Made by a program: the position numbers and the translations under genes
Assembly: GCA_013115135.1 (NCBI GenBank)
Contig: JABANP010000085.1
Coordinates: forward strand, 62,001 to 126,000
Source of the DNA: Perkinsus olseni
Lineage: Eukaryota > Perkinsozoa > Perkinsida > Perkinsidae
Length of the DNA stretch: 64,000 nt
Direction: 5' to 3'
Part shown: in pieces, positions 1-11,035 of the stretch
Numbering within the stretch: position 1 is the first letter of the stretch
How the letters are laid out: each line of letters opens with the position of its first letter
Notes under the pieces: model-generated
Told to the model about the DNA's origin: nothing
What the model saw: only the letters and a program-made list of their open reading frames with translations
Database searches by the model: none

Positions 1-2956
1 GAACAGCTTTTCCAGATCCGCAAAGTCGACCGCGTCACTCGCCAACTTCTCGAAGTACTTCGTCAATGACGACAAAAATTTAACATTATCATTTGCTTCG
101 TCACGAGCACGCTCAACTTCCTCCTGCAACCTTCGGAATGGTTCGACATAAGTACTCTTATTCTCCTTCAAGATGCTGAGAACTCTGCGCAACTCTTCCG
201 CTTCAAGTTGATCATGGACCTGGTCAAGTGAGAAAGATACTCGCAAAACCGCGATTTCATTCCAGAAATTTCCGATATAATTGGATTCGAGAGACGAAAA
301 AACCTGTTTTTTGCAAATCGGAATTTCCGCAAAAAATTCGATACTTCTACGTGCAGGGCATGCCTTCCGAAAGCTGCAGGAAAAATTTATGCTACTCGCA
401 CGACCACAACTCCTAAATTCCCTCTCTGCCGCCAAATTCCATCGAACGCACGCATCAACCTAAGATACTACCGAGTTGAGGTTGTTGGCTTTGAGCTTCC
501 AGAATTCGACCTCGACCATCGGTTCAGGATTTCTCGTCGGGTCCTTGAGAGCCGCTTCCGGCTCCTGTTTTAAGACATGCTTAACTTGCTTCGTCCAAGT
601 GATGAGGGAGCTCTCCAAGGCGTGGATCCTGTCCTTCGCGATCTGCGAAAAAGTTGGTATTGATAAAAATATTCGTTAAGGCCTGTACCGTTTCCTGCAT
701 GCCGGGGCCGTCCGACGGCGGAGTCGTCTGAATGGATTCTCTCGGAGGCAACGGGAGAACCTGGCAAGAACCGATACCGAAATGTAACGGTTAAATGAGG
801 CCACTACGCCGCATGCAACGATAAGCGCACGTAGGGTGAGAACGACAGTCGAAGAATTGATAACTGCTGCTGTTGAGTTTGCTCCGACATAGAATAGCGG
901 CCACAATTTTTCCGAGTAGTCTTCCTTCTATGGAATACCAGAGAATGATGTAACCCTAAACGAATAAAATGCACCACCCCAAAAAAAAGAGGCCATCAGG
1001 CCGATCGGCGAGGCAGCCATCACTCCCCATCGCCGCTCCAATCGCTGGGCCGCCGTTCTCGTGCAGCGAGTTGCGCTACTAGTCATGGTGGCCTCATTTT
1101 TACAGATTGTAGTGCCGGTAAATTCTTGCCATACCAAAAATCCGCCAACTCACAAAATAGAGACTCCGCAAACTTACAGTTCTCCCATCCATCAGTCCAT
1201 GGGTGACGTGAAGCGTCGAGAGGAATCCGTAGAACTTGCCGAGGAGGTCCTTAGAAATCAAGTCCGACCAACCTCGCTGGTTCAAAGGATTCGACAGGGC
1301 AGAACAGTACCTTATCAACGACCATGATCGACCTAAGATACGCCCTCACGAGTGATAATGATCCAAACCGACGAACAGAAAGGTCGCGGGGGTTTCAGGT
1401 TATGCTGGTTCCACCTCTGACCTTCATTTCAGCAGGGTCAGGCCGCTTCAGAAGCTTTCACGTGTGTGCCAGTTTCGAGTCCAACGCTGTCGCTGGCAAG
1501 ATCGGAGCAAGCCTTGCCCCGACTGTGACCCGGCAATGGCTCAACGATGAGCTATCTGTTCCGTTGTTCACTCAGCCCGAACGCTGTCACAAAGTTTCCA
1601 CACCGGACTAAATTTCCATCGTCATCATGAATTTTCCACCAACAACCCTCCCAATAAAGGCGTCAGCTTCTCGCTTCACGAAGGGGGTTCAGAAAGGAAC
1701 TATCCGAGCTCACCCCTCGCCCGTAGAAGTGGAAATCGGTCATTAATTTCGCGCACCGTCGATTTTTTCCAAGCGAACAGTGGCTGAGCTCATGCGCAGC
1801 GCTCCAAGATCGAATACTCGCGTACGAGTCCCACTGCCGACTTCTTAGTCGGCCAGACTTCATTGATGCCGATTGAAACGCCTCACGGGAGCCCGATTAC
1901 CGTCGTATGTAGTACAACTTTTTGGCGATGAGCGACCACCAAAAAGCAACTTCCGCTTCGTTCCAAAGGTCGCGATGGAAAATCTTAGTGCCGATTGAAA
2001 ATCGGAGAATCTCGATTGGAAAATTTCGCTGTTCGTGGATTCCACGCTATCTCGTAGATTTTCTCGCTATTGGAAAATCTCCCCCCACCGGGAGAGTCTC
2101 TCTCCGTAGACTAGCGTGCAAGGCAAAATTTACACTAGTCCCCGCGAGAGCATCAGGAGAGACCAACATGACGTGACTTACGCTCCGTTAAGGAGGCTGT
2201 CGATGTTCTCGAGGAGTCTCTTGGAGAGCTCCTGGACGATGATGGAATCGACCATGTTGTCCGCGGAGATCTCAACTTCCGCCTGACACAACGCTAGTTG
2301 ATAAGAAAGCCATTCGATAAGTAATTCCGAAACTCAGAATCTGTTCTGAGTTTGATTTTTGCTCGTGAAATGCGTGATGTGCCAGAAACCATTCTGACTT
2401 TCAGAATTGGTCTGCTGCACCTTCAGAGTCGATTCTGGGGCCGCATTTCCCGCGTGAAAACAAATTTCATAATAAATTCCGTAACTGAGTTTTTACACGC
2501 AAAATGATATAGTTCCAAAAGCGATTCTGAGTTTCGGAATTGGTTTTTTGAACGACGCCTTAGATTGACCCAAAACACTTGCCTTCGACCGACAGACGAT
2601 CAGCACTTTCTTCTTTGATCTGAGCGACCGAACCCGGGCTCTGGGTGGTCGCGACGAGACTCTCGCCTGAGCCTTGGTAGGCGAAGAAGGCGGTACACTG
2701 AGAGTAACGAAAGTTATGGTATGGAACCGTTGCTAAGGGCGGGGGGACCTCGGGATCGTCCAAGAAGGTCTCGATCGCTCTCAAGGGAGAATCTTCCTTC
2801 TGGTTCAAGATGGTAGACTTGAATTTGTCGTACTTGGAGTATCTAAGGTCGACCATAGCTAGATACAAAACTGGTCGACTTACCCGAAAACGGCGAAGAT
2901 TCTCCGCAGAACGAATTCAACTCGTTTGTCGAGGCCGCCTTCGCCTTCTCCCATGA
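1..2956 (-). CDS. Axonemal-type dynein heavy chain, N-terminal part (runs off left edge)
   Basis: Dynein heavy chains are the ATPase motors of cilia and flagella; only the N-terminal stem is here. The likely start is the ATG at 2956 (MGEGEGGLDKRVEFVLRR), in an exon ending at 2881 with GTAAGT. Further exons, all on the minus strand, lie at about 2582-2845, 2182-2287, 1178-1276, 689-760, 472-642 and 219 down to the edge. The peptides match the conserved stem of the family: GLMDGRT joined to VLPLPP, then ITWTKQVKHVLKQEP, EFWKLKANNLNS and NVKFLSSLTKYFEKL. Phases agree across the last four exons (all phase 0). An exon may be missing between 2182 and 1276. One donor looks like GC (GCAAGT near 2581). 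The motor domain must lie left of the window. Family call is secure; which arm dynein it is cannot be told. Confidence 0.82.
2323..2541. repeat. 219-bp element with perfect 19-bp terminal inverted repeats filling a dynein intron
   Basis: AATTCCGAAACTCAGAATC at 2323-2341 is the exact reverse complement of 2523-2541. Weaker matches to the same word lie inside (near 2345 and 2390). The element occupies most of the intron between exons 2 and 3 (about 2288-2581). It could be a MITE or an introner-like unit. No coding potential is seen. Confidence 0.75.
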
Positions 2957-3315
2957 TGTCAAAAGAGGAACAATCTGCCAAAGCGACGATCAGGCGACTT
3001 GCACGCAGTTCGACCAAGCGACGAATCTTGCGCTGATGGAAATATCAAAGAGTCCTTCGCTCCGCTACAAATGTAAATCTCGCTCGCTCCAAAAATGGTC
3101 TCCGCCCTTATCGATTACAGCTCTCGTCCCGTTGATGTTGGACGTTCGAGCTAGTTAAACTGTGTTACTTTGGTATTGAGTGGTTCCCGTCACTTTTCGC
3201 CGTTAAAAAGTCGCGCAACTTTCCGATCCCAACCCGAAGCATGGAGCAATGAGGTCCTCTTTTCAGTATCCCCAACCCTATTACGTCTATTACCTCCGCG
3301 TTCAGTCCACTATAG

Positions 3316-4371
3316 GGAACGAGCCTGAGCAAAGCCTCGTCAGGGCTGTTGAAGTCGGACGACTCCTTCGCACTTGGACTGCCAAGTGTCTTTTGCCTCG
3401 CCAAGGTCGGGGAAGCTCCCCATGTGACCGCTTCTGAGTATCCAAGGTCAACTATCGACTATTTCGTCAGCCATGCTTGGTCGGCTCGATCTTATGAAAA
3501 GATATGCTTTATGATTCTGAGGTTCTCCTCGGGTGCACCATTTTTTGTCGCTTTTTCTATCAGTTTATTCTGTCGGCACCATCTGCTTCAACCCCCCTCC
3601 TTGTGTGTCCTCATCAACTGGTTTGCCCTTCTTATTTGCTTCGTCGTCGAAGGCATTCTGCATCCAAGTCGTGATTCTCTATTCTACGATTCTTATTGTA
3701 TCCATCAGAGTGATCCTGAGCTTCGTGCCATCGGTATTGGTTCAATCGACCAGGCTATTTCGGCCTCCCGAAGATTCGCCGTTATGTGGAGCGCATCATA
3801 CTCTCAACGCCTCTGGTGTGTCTATGAGGCGGGCGTGTTCCTCAACGACCACAGCGACGAGAATATCGAGATTTGGCCGCAGTGTTTGGTCACCCACTCG
3901 CTCTTCTGGGGCACCTTGAGGTCGGTCTATTGGGCCCTCCAGTTAGCGCGCCCGACCGTGACAGCCACGGTATTGTACGTGGTTCTCAGTGTTGTCTTTG
4001 TTGTGCTTGAAGAGCTCCCTGTTCTTCAAGCTTTTGCAAGGGACGCTCAAGCCGCCCCTTCGACTGCCAAACTCGCTTGCACCGCCGATTCAGATCGAGA
4101 TGCTCTTCGCGGCAAGATCACCTCACTGTATGGTTCTGTGGATGCCCTTCGCTCGAAACTCGGGCGAATCTATTGGAAAAGTTTTCTCTGTAGTCGATTG
4201 TCATTGATTGGCCTCATAGCGTTTTTCTATCCGACTTTAGTCGTCGTTTTGATGCCAGTGGACCTCGCCGAAATGATGGCGATTGAGCTAATGAGACCGA
4301 CAGTCTACTTATTTGTCCTTATCGTTCTGGCGTGTCGCCGTATCTTTCTCCTGCGTGTCTGGCTGAAGTGA
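3316..4371 (+). CDS. Polytopic membrane protein with TIR-like domain
   Basis: The reading frame is open from 3316 and ends at 4371. The first exon edge is not resolved, because the first in-frame ATG falls after the conserved start of the domain, so an upstream exon is needed. The domain shows IDYFVSHAWSA (about 3457-3489), then YDSYCIHQSDPE, a conserved serine/tyrosine stretch and SYSQRLWCVYEAG. The last matches the WCxxE motif of plant-type TIR domains, with the Glu codon at 3826-3828. Hydrophobic segments interrupt and follow the domain: two between the FVSHAW and CIHQ blocks and about three after 3955, so it should be a multi-pass membrane protein. TIR domains signal or hydrolyse NAD; activity here is inference. 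It does not resemble any other gene in the window. Confidence 0.6.
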   Translation, partial: GTSLSKASSGLLKSDDSFALGLPSVFCLAKVGEAPHVTASEYPRSTIDYFVSHAWSARSYEKICFMILRFSSGAPFFVAFSISLFCRHHLLQPPSLCVLINWFALLICFVVEGILHPSRDSLFYDSYCIHQSDPELRAIGIGSIDQAISASRRFAVMWSASYSQRLWCVYEAGVFLNDHSDENIEIWPQCLVTHSLFWGTLRSVYWALQLARPTVTATVLYVVLSVVFVVLEELPVLQAFARDAQAAPSTAKLACTADSDRDALRGKITSLYGSVDALRSKLGRIYWKSFLCSRLSLIGLIAFFYPTLVVVLMPVDLAEMMAIELMRPTVYLFVLIVLACRRIFLLRVWLK

Positions 4372-4665
4372 CTCGGAAGATTCTGTTATTCTCAGAGTAG
4401 TTGTAGCATTGCTGGCCTCCCTCTCAGGCTTATCGTTTTATTTGTGCATCATTTGCTCTTTGCGACATCCGTACAGCGGTCCTTAGAAGTTTTGATCCTG
4501 CGTCATTCGCGCGGGCTAATCTGTGTTTCCTTCGTCATTGCTTGTTAAGCAGAGTACCCGGTCGACGTGCTTTCGGACGGTGGGTTTTTGCGCGCTCGGA
4601 GGTGTACGTCGCAAAGTAGTTTTCGAGGTGAGTCGCAATACAGTTAACCCAAGCTCCCGTATCAA

Positions 4666-4755
4666 GGAAAAGCGTTTTGTATTTTCCCGTCGGATTTTGA
4701 GCATGGAAAAGCGTTTTATATTTTTTCTGCCGGATTCTGATCATGGGAAAGCGCG
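4666..4755. repeat. Short imperfect tandem repeat, about 39-bp unit
   Basis: Two units begin GGAAAAGCGTTTT at 4666 and 4705, continue through a T-rich stretch to CGGATT(T/C)TGA(G/T)CAT, and a partial third starts at 4745. It lies between the TIR-like gene and the next exons. No function is visible. Confidence 0.7.
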
Positions 4756-4920
4756 CTTTGCCTAACATTCTCCCTGGTTGATGTCATGTTCTTCCGTCAT
4801 ACTACGGTGACACCTTATTCTCGTCAGAACTTTTGAGATCCTCGTCTCGGAAAGCCACCCGAAGCTTCTTTACTGAGCTCGCCGCGATCTTCTGTCCAGT
4901 CTTGACGACGTTTCGTTATT

Positions 4921-6860
4921 TTGTCAAGCTTGATGCTGTATGGGGTTCCTATTTTTCCATCTCCCTCTGCGAGACTCTCTATCCGTTGGTTCAGCGGAGT
5001 GACAGGAGCCCTACTGCGGAGACCTACCGGAAAGGCTGTCAACTTGCCTACAGGCGAAGGCAGTGGTCTCGTGTCCCTACCTCTTGCAGATGACGCAGTC
5101 AAGCTGAGCGTGGAGGAGCGTGATAACCTCCTCAACGTCGTGTCACCGCTAGAGCATCCCAGCCCTACTCTCGATCCCCAAGTAGCCCAATGAGTGTTCG
5201 TAAGGTGCCCTAGCGTATCTTTTCGAGGTCCCTACTACTGGCTATGGTACGGCACCTACATTTACGCTCTACGCGAACGAGCCTCTTGTAAAATTGGTAC
5301 CCCGGCTGAGCAGCAGAGGTAAGTGGGCGATTCATACGTCTATCTCGTAGCAGTTGTTGTAGCAGGGAATTCCGGCAGCAGATTTGCCCGTAGGGATGAG
5401 TATCGGCTGTAGGCGGTGGGCAGAGGCTCGCTCGAGCGACTCAAATTGTCTTGTTCGGGAACATTAGTATTCAGGGGTAACTTAATCGGAAAATTGTAAG
5501 CTCCACGCGGAAATGATGGCGATTGTCCTTGCGAGGCAGCTTTGGGAGGGCCGTAGTTTCAAGTTTTCTCTACTTTTTCGAACGCCTTTTATTTCTACCA
5601 CGGCATGCAGGTAAACTGGAGGACCTTGTTGTTAATGTCGTCATGCGTGCGGTCGATGCCCAACGCACCAAAGAACCAATTGACAGAGTTGCCGCAGTAG
5701 ATCAACTCCAAAGTGAACTTTATGTAGCGATCAGTCTCATGCTCGACCGGTAAGGGCCCCGTAGCAAATCTCCGAAAATGTGGGCGAAGCCTCAGGCACT
5801 TCGCCCATCCTAAATCGCATCACATTTTCGCCCTTCTCAATCGAGACCTCGTAAAGCGTGTCGCTCCGAAGATCAAGAGGAAACAGTATCAGCTGGTGAA
5901 GGACATGGTCTATCAGCCCCTGCTGCGGTATGCGAAACAGTTGTGGTCGTGCTGGTAGCATAAAATCGCCTTGCTGCAGCTTCGGTATGAATCGAAGTGG
6001 CAACATCGCAAAATTCGACCCGAATTTTATCTTGGAGGCCGCCGGCCCGTATGGCTTTATGACGGTCTACAAAAAGTGAGGAGAGAACAACTTCTCCAGA
6101 AACCAGATAGCGAGTATCTTTAGGTTACCCATGGATGTAACAAAATTGACTGGCCCGAATTTTGACACTATTATGAGTTGTCGGCTGAATAAGCACGAAC
6201 ACGTCACGTTTGATGGCGTATCGCTCTTGTTGGCGATGCGGCCGACTGACTTCAGAGAGCCAGTGGCCGAGGACAGCCAGTGGAGTTTGAAACGAGTAAT
6301 TCCAGCACGCTGGTTCAAAGTGATCGAAGCCTCGAGTGTCAGGCTGTTGAAGAGATCTGCTGGCGACGCAGTTCTCATATGCTTCGGAACTTTCTCGAGC
6401 ACATCGCCACGGAAACTCCGGGCGATAGCGAAGGGAGCAGTGTGGCGGGAGTGTGTCGAGTGAGTCGACCGAGTGGTGACGGTGCTGGAGGCCTTTGCTC
6501 AGCCATCTGAGGTCGCGCGATCCGGACACGGGGCTGCTGCTGGATCAGTGGGCTTATGAAACGGTCACGACTATTGTCTGGGAGGCAGCCGGAAGTAGCG
6601 CCCTGATTGCGTTCACAATTTCCATTATCTTTGACGAGGTATCGACCGCGAGACTAACGAAGCGAGAATGATTGAAGCGCCGCGCTACGAAGATTTCCAG
6701 GGTAGTGATGACGAAGAGCTGCACGAGACGGAGATGGTGGTTTGGGACGAATCCACCACTGATGCACTGGAGAGTGTCGATAACACAGACCTTCCCTTTG
6801 ATGAGCTTCTACCACTCTCGGAGGAGAGAATTTACTTGGTACGGCCCTCGGGGTTGCTTC
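4921..6860 (+). CDS. Unresolved multi-exon coding stretch, unknown product
   Basis: Several plus-strand blocks read like exons, but I could not join them with confidence. They include about 4940-5170 (containing KLSVEERDNLLNVVSPLEHP), 5210-5320 ending at a clean GTAAGT donor, 5610-5750 (VDQLQSELYVAISLMLDR), 5826-5940 (VKRVAPKIKRKQYQLVKDM), a block near 6000-6080, 6130-6460 and 6668-6880 (acidic, YEDFQGSDDEELHETEM). Codon third positions favour G/C as in neighbouring genes. I recognise no domain. It may be one gene, two, or the N-terminal part of the exonuclease-domain gene that follows on the same strand. Minus-strand frames across 5737-6006 are open too but look less like protein. Confidence 0.35.
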
Positions 6861-6867
6861 GGTCGTG

Positions 6868-8550
6868 CATGGCATCTGCCAGGTGAGCAGCCCAGCCCAG
6901 CTAGCGGCCATGTACCGTCGTATGCGGCGTGAGCTCGAAGAGCATAACAGCAAGCTGGCCGACCTCGGCAGCCCCTCCTCTCGGGATTGGCTCGTTGCTC
7001 TCAACTACGAGGTGACATCTTCGCTGATTCGAGGATACTTGTCGAGCCCTTCAGGAGAACGAGGCCGAAGATGATATCCCCTTCCCGCCATCTCTGTTCA
7101 CTATAGCGACCCCCAGCGCTACCTACGTTATCGACATCTCGTGTCTTCACAGCGACATCATGTCTGCGGCGGGCTTCCAAACAACGCTCAAGTTCACGCT
7201 CGACTGGCTGTTGAAGGAGCCCACCGCTCGCAAAGTTTGCGTATTGGGGACGTATCGCCGCTGGGCATCTTCATGCGGTACTTTTTCAGATGGTTTTTAC
7301 CAATTTGTTGCAGCGCTTGAACACGCTCATGTATGGTTTTAAAGGAGTACGTTGTCTATTAATGGCCTCGGCGTATGACGGTTGGGACTTTAGGACCCAA
7401 GTGGCACACAGTTGGCGGTCGACGAGGAGGAGGACCAGCTTGATTGGAATGACTCTGAGCAAATCCGGGCCTATGCAAATGATGAACTACGGGCATCGAA
7501 CTGGGCAGCGGACAGGGACGTCGGGGATATGCGGAAGATCAAGTGAGAGAGGGCGCGAACGTATCTTTATTCATGTTTGTAACTCGAGCGACCTGGGGTG
7601 ACGTGGCGACTCGAATTGCCCTCAGCGGCTGAATTGCTTTGGAATATTTGTTAGGTACACGAACGTTGTCGATCTTCGTCAGCGGCGGATACGGAAGGTT
7701 GAGCGGTGGAAAGAAAATGGAATCACTGATCCGGCTGAGGTCGCGGAAATGATGTTACAGCAAGAAGATATCAGTGAGAAAATTAACCCCGGCGGGACTT
7801 GAACCCGCAACCTTCGGCTCCGGAAACCGACGCGCTTCCATTGCGCCACGAGGTCTGTGATATTATGCCAAATCACCACGGCTATCTGGGTTTTTGTGAC
7901 GCTTCTGAGTCTTTCAGTGCCAGTATCAGAGCATCTAAGCGGCAAACAATAGTTTCTCTCTCATGTGTTATGTTTCAGCGGAAGCCATCGCCAAGGCCCG
8001 AGAGCATGAAGCTGTCGCCCGTGGAGCCAGCTCAGTACCGGCTAGCTTGTCTCACGAAATTGAACTGCATGGTGGTCTGATGAGCTCTCGTGCTCTTCTT
8101 TATAATTATGTTGCCAAGGAGGACAGCACCAAAATGATACTCACCCCGGGTGAACCTAAGATACGGGTAACAACTACAGGTCCGCACGCCATAATCAATA
8201 CAGCTTCGAGTTTCCGTAGCGGCGAGATATCAACTGGGACTTCCGGCCCCTTTCCGCCGCAGCGGTTCTGCTATCAGCAGAAGATGCTTACGTGCTGATG
8301 CTGATCGAACATCGAATGACTCGGCGGTTGGACATTCATTCGGCAGACGTAAGTCCAACTCGCCCTTGCCAGCGGGAGGCTAGGCGTTTTGTGTGCGCTG
8401 TCCCCTTCGGCCGAGATACCTCTTTCAGGGACCGCTGGTGCACCCTCATTTGATCCTTGGCTCGAAGCTGCCGAGGCCGAGACGTGGCAGGAAGCCTCCG
8501 AGAAAATTCAATACGGGGACGTCGCAAGACGGGTTGGAGTTCCTTGCTGA
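6868..8550 (+). CDS. 3'-5' exonuclease-domain protein (EXD1-like)
   Basis: The exons match the DnaQ-like/RNase D-type 3'-5' exonuclease fold as seen in EXD1-like proteins. An exon at about 7044-7258 carries ATYVIDISCL, the first acidic motif, then TLKFTLDWLLKEPTARKV. A later exon gives YTNVVDLRQRRIRKVERW (from 7655), and one near 8230-8349 gives INWDFRPLSAAA followed by AEDAYVL, the typical W-RPLs and A-D-x-Y/V block. An acidic last exon ends at TGA 8548-8550. Between 7774 and 7978 an intron holds a tRNA-Arg on the other strand. The N-terminal exon (from about 6868) is inferred from frame and an acceptor near 7043. Such enzymes trim or bind RNA; whether all catalytic acids are kept cannot be judged, because the exon near 7300-7350 is not securely joined. 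Confidence 0.6.
7785..7855 (-). tRNA. tRNA-Arg (anticodon CCG)
   Basis: Reading the minus strand, GACCTCG pairs with 3' CGGGGTT as the 7-bp acceptor stem (with G-T pairs). The D arm follows, then anticodon stem TCGGT/GCCGA around loop TTCCGGA (anticodon CCG), then T arm GCGGG-TTCAAGT-CCCGC. Length is 71 nt, with no intron. It starts 11 nt inside the 5' end of an intron of the exonuclease-domain gene, antisense to it. Confidence 0.93.
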
Positions 8551-8800
8551 GCAATGGCTGCATGACGCCAACAAATGAACGTTTCAATTTTCGTGTTTCT
8601 GTACCCGACGTTTGTTGTCCTTCGCTAGCTTACCTGAGGGAGCGGTGATTTGCGGAATTTGCGGTAGGACATCATCCTTTGTGAGGACGCAGCATTAATT
8701 TCTCGGTTCCGAACGTGGCCGCGAAGACCGAACTTGTCGGTCTACTATTCAGTCTTCATTTCCTCAGCGTTTGCCACTCTCCGTTATTGCCTGATTTGCC

Positions 8801-9214
8801 ATGCTCTTCTTCCGTACCAGAACAACAGCACACACGCCAGAAAAGGTCCGTCGAGAGACCAAGAGCGACATGAGCGTTGGTCGTAAGATCGACATCTTGC
8901 TAGGACAAAACGGCAGGCCTTGCCGCGAGTCCTCACTGGAAGCCGGTTCCCTCGAGCCCTGCTGCATTTGTCTAGAACACGGCCCCGATTTCGTTCTCCG
9001 TTGTGGTCACTCCTTCCACCGTGAATGCCTCCAAGAGTGGCTGACTGTGAGATCACAGAAACTGAGAGGTACCTCCTGCCCGCTGTGCCGGAACAAGTTC
9101 GAGGTGCCCAATTTGCCGGAGTTCGCCGAGAAGCCGAGGACATCCCCTGAGCTCAGGCGTTTGACCATGCCCATCACAATTTCATCCACCCCAAGTATAT
9201 ACTACTATCGATAA
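8801..9214 (+). CDS. RING-H2 finger protein (putative E3 ubiquitin ligase)
   Basis: This is a single open frame of 137 codons from ATG 8801 to TAA 9214. A RING-H2 domain lies in the middle: CCICLEHG, then LRCGHSFHRECLQEW, then SCPLCRNKF, giving the C-x2-C, C-x-H-x2-H-x2-C and C-x2-C ligands. No membrane segment or substrate-binding domain is visible. The N-terminus is basic (RTRTTAHTPEKVRR). RING-H2 proteins pass ubiquitin from an E2 to a substrate; the substrate here is unknown. The length and start are plausible, but an upstream exon cannot be excluded. Confidence 0.75.
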   Translation: MLFFRTRTTAHTPEKVRRETKSDMSVGRKIDILLGQNGRPCRESSLEAGSLEPCCICLEHGPDFVLRCGHSFHRECLQEWLTVRSQKLRGTSCPLCRNKFEVPNLPEFAEKPRTSPELRRLTMPITISSTPSIYYYR

Positions 9215-9547
9215 ATAAGGTCCCTCTGTGGCAAACCTGCGTTGTACATTTGGCCGTTTCAGCGAGATCTGACGTCTTCATTATAATTTCCCTCAGGGCT
9301 GCTGCCCGCTATTATAAGATACATGTCTTCATAGTGAGTTTTGGCTCGTCCTCTCCCCGGTGCTTCGTAAAGCGTCCAGCCGTTAACCAGCGCCGGTTCG
9401 TAGATTCTATTCTCATGTGTTTGACTTTCCTCTGTTGTTGTTCGTTTGATTTACACCCGTAGTGGTGGCCTTTGCACTGAACCATTGCTCGTAATTCTAT
9501 TCTCGTATCATTCAGCATAGTAGGTTACGATCTTTTCCAGAGATCGT

Positions 9548-9784
9548 TTACTCTGTTGTTTCTCTCCGCCTTTTCTCCAGTAGACCGGAGTCCTTTTGAG
9601 CCATATGCCGCTCATCTATTCCTGTCTTCGTTAGTTCGAGTTTGAACCAAGCGTAGACATCTCTCCTAGGGTGGAGAGCATCATCATCAATGACCCTTCC
9701 CAGCGACACGTTCGCTGAGAAGACCAAGCGGGACGTCCCTAGCTTCGCACTCAGTGCGCGATGACTGTATTCCTTTACTTTCAT
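9548..9784 (-). CDS. Small unknown protein
   Basis: A 78-codon open frame starts with MKVKEYSHRALSAKL and contains DDDALHPRRDVYAWFKLEL and a charged tail. The residue mix looks like real protein rather than chance, but I recognise no family, signal peptide or membrane segment. It lies between the RING-H2 gene and a repeat-rich stretch before the DUF488 gene. It could be one exon of a longer gene. Confidence is low. Confidence 0.35.
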   Translation of the reverse strand: MKVKEYSHRALSAKLGTSRLVFSANVSLGRVIDDDALHPRRDVYAWFKLELTKTGIDERHMAQKDSGLLEKRRRETTE

Positions 9785-9917
9785 CTTACCAAAGTTTCAG
9801 TATCTACTGTTCGCTAGTTTTCACTGTTTCTGTATCAAGAATATCATCGGCCCTGGGCTGCATGGATTCTTTGAACTAGTTTCAGTGTTTCCTATTACGC
9901 TGTTTGCCTTGTGTTAC

Positions 9918-10180
9918 TCATAGTGAGTGTGGGAGCCCAACGCTGTAAACCGGCTTAGTCAGACTAGCACCGATCTCGTTTCAAGAGGGATGAGTTCAAG
10001 CGAGTTTATCGAGCGCAGAAAGTAACGCTCAGGCTGAGGGTAGCGCAAACTTGAGATACTCGTAGTGTGTGTATGAGAGTATAGTCCAACGCCGGTTCCG
10101 GCTTAGACTCGTGCTCTGTTAGGGGCTTTCTGTAGCGTTCATGCAGTGCAATCAGACAGATTGTCAAGAAGCTCTCCTCA
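9918..10180. repeat. Interspersed repeat copies upstream of the DUF488 gene
   Basis: The stretch 10062-10175 shares blocks with 31389-31530: TATAGTCCA, CGGTTCCGGCT, AGACTC, CTGTAGCGT, ATGAAG/ATGCAG-YGCAATC, GACAG and GTCAAGAAGC. A weaker relative lies at 9918-9975 (GTGTGGGAGCCCAACGC, CGGCTTAGTCAGAC) and another at 10558-10680. The short length and scattered copies suggest a SINE-like or MITE-like family; no terminal repeats were found. Confidence 0.55.
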
Positions 10181-10215
10181 GGGTACTCGTAGTAGTGATC
10201 ACAAGCAGCCATCTC

Positions 10216-11035
10216 ATGACAACCCTGTACACTATCGGCCACAGTAATCGCTCCATCGAGAGCCTTCTGGAGACTTTAAAAACCTTACACGTATGCCGCG
10301 TAGTGGATGTCAGACAGAGCCCGTTTTCTAAGAGGTAGGCTAGGCGCAGTAACAGAGGAGAAATTGTAGAGAACAGATTCCCACACTTCTGTGCGAAGCC
10401 GCTAAAAGCCTCACTCGAGGCCGCTGGTATCGACTACGAGCATAACGAATGGCTCGGTGGGAAGGGCCGAGCTGTTGTCTATGATGATCAGTGGAACGGG
10501 ACGGCTACGAAGGAGGGTATTGAAAAGGTAGGAGAGCGTCAAATGGTAGGGAAAGTTTCCGTGTGTGTGAGTTCAAAGTCCAATGCCGACAGTACAGCTT
10601 AGTTGTACCTTCTCGTTGGAAACTCTCCGTGTAGGAATGTAGCTCTGGAGGGCTCTGTTAGGAGGCTAGGGCGTCTAAGCTGCTTCCTGGGGTAGTTTCT
10701 ATTGGCAGGTTCTGAAGCTGATCGAATCACTGAAGGACGGGCGGGTGACGGTACTGCTGTGCAGCGAAGGCGACTGGCGGCAGTGCCATCGGGAAATATT
10801 AGCCGACATCATTGTCTACTCAGGAGCTGGTAACCTACTTGTACTTTTGCAAGCATCGCGAGAGATACCATCGCCAGATATCGCTATACGTCACATATCT
10901 GGGCGAGGAGACAGAGTTTTCAGCCACCCAGTGAAGAGTGATTTCACTCACGTTGAACGCCCTGTAGATGCCCCTTCGAGAGTGCAGAGCTATCGAGGCA
11001 TGCCTCGGACGACGACGAAGGTCGATAAAAGATGA
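10216..11035 (+). CDS. DUF488 family protein
   Basis: Three or four exons: 10216-10334, 10377-10527 and 10709 onward, ending at TGA 11035. The first joins agree in phase (the Arg codon is split across intron 1). The N-terminus LYTIGHSNRSIESLLETL and VVDVRQSPFSKR match the DUF488 opening TIGHS and DVR-P-S blocks. The last exon holds LLCSEGDWRQCHREILAD, the family's C-E-CHR motif. The start was taken at the ATG directly before TTLYTIGHS, because the upstream sequence is an interspersed repeat. Intron 2 (10528-10708) contains another copy of that repeat. The tail after YSGAG may contain a further short intron. DUF488 proteins have no settled function. The family is common in bacteria, so older transfer is possible, but the gene is now fully intron-bearing. 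Confidence 0.82.
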
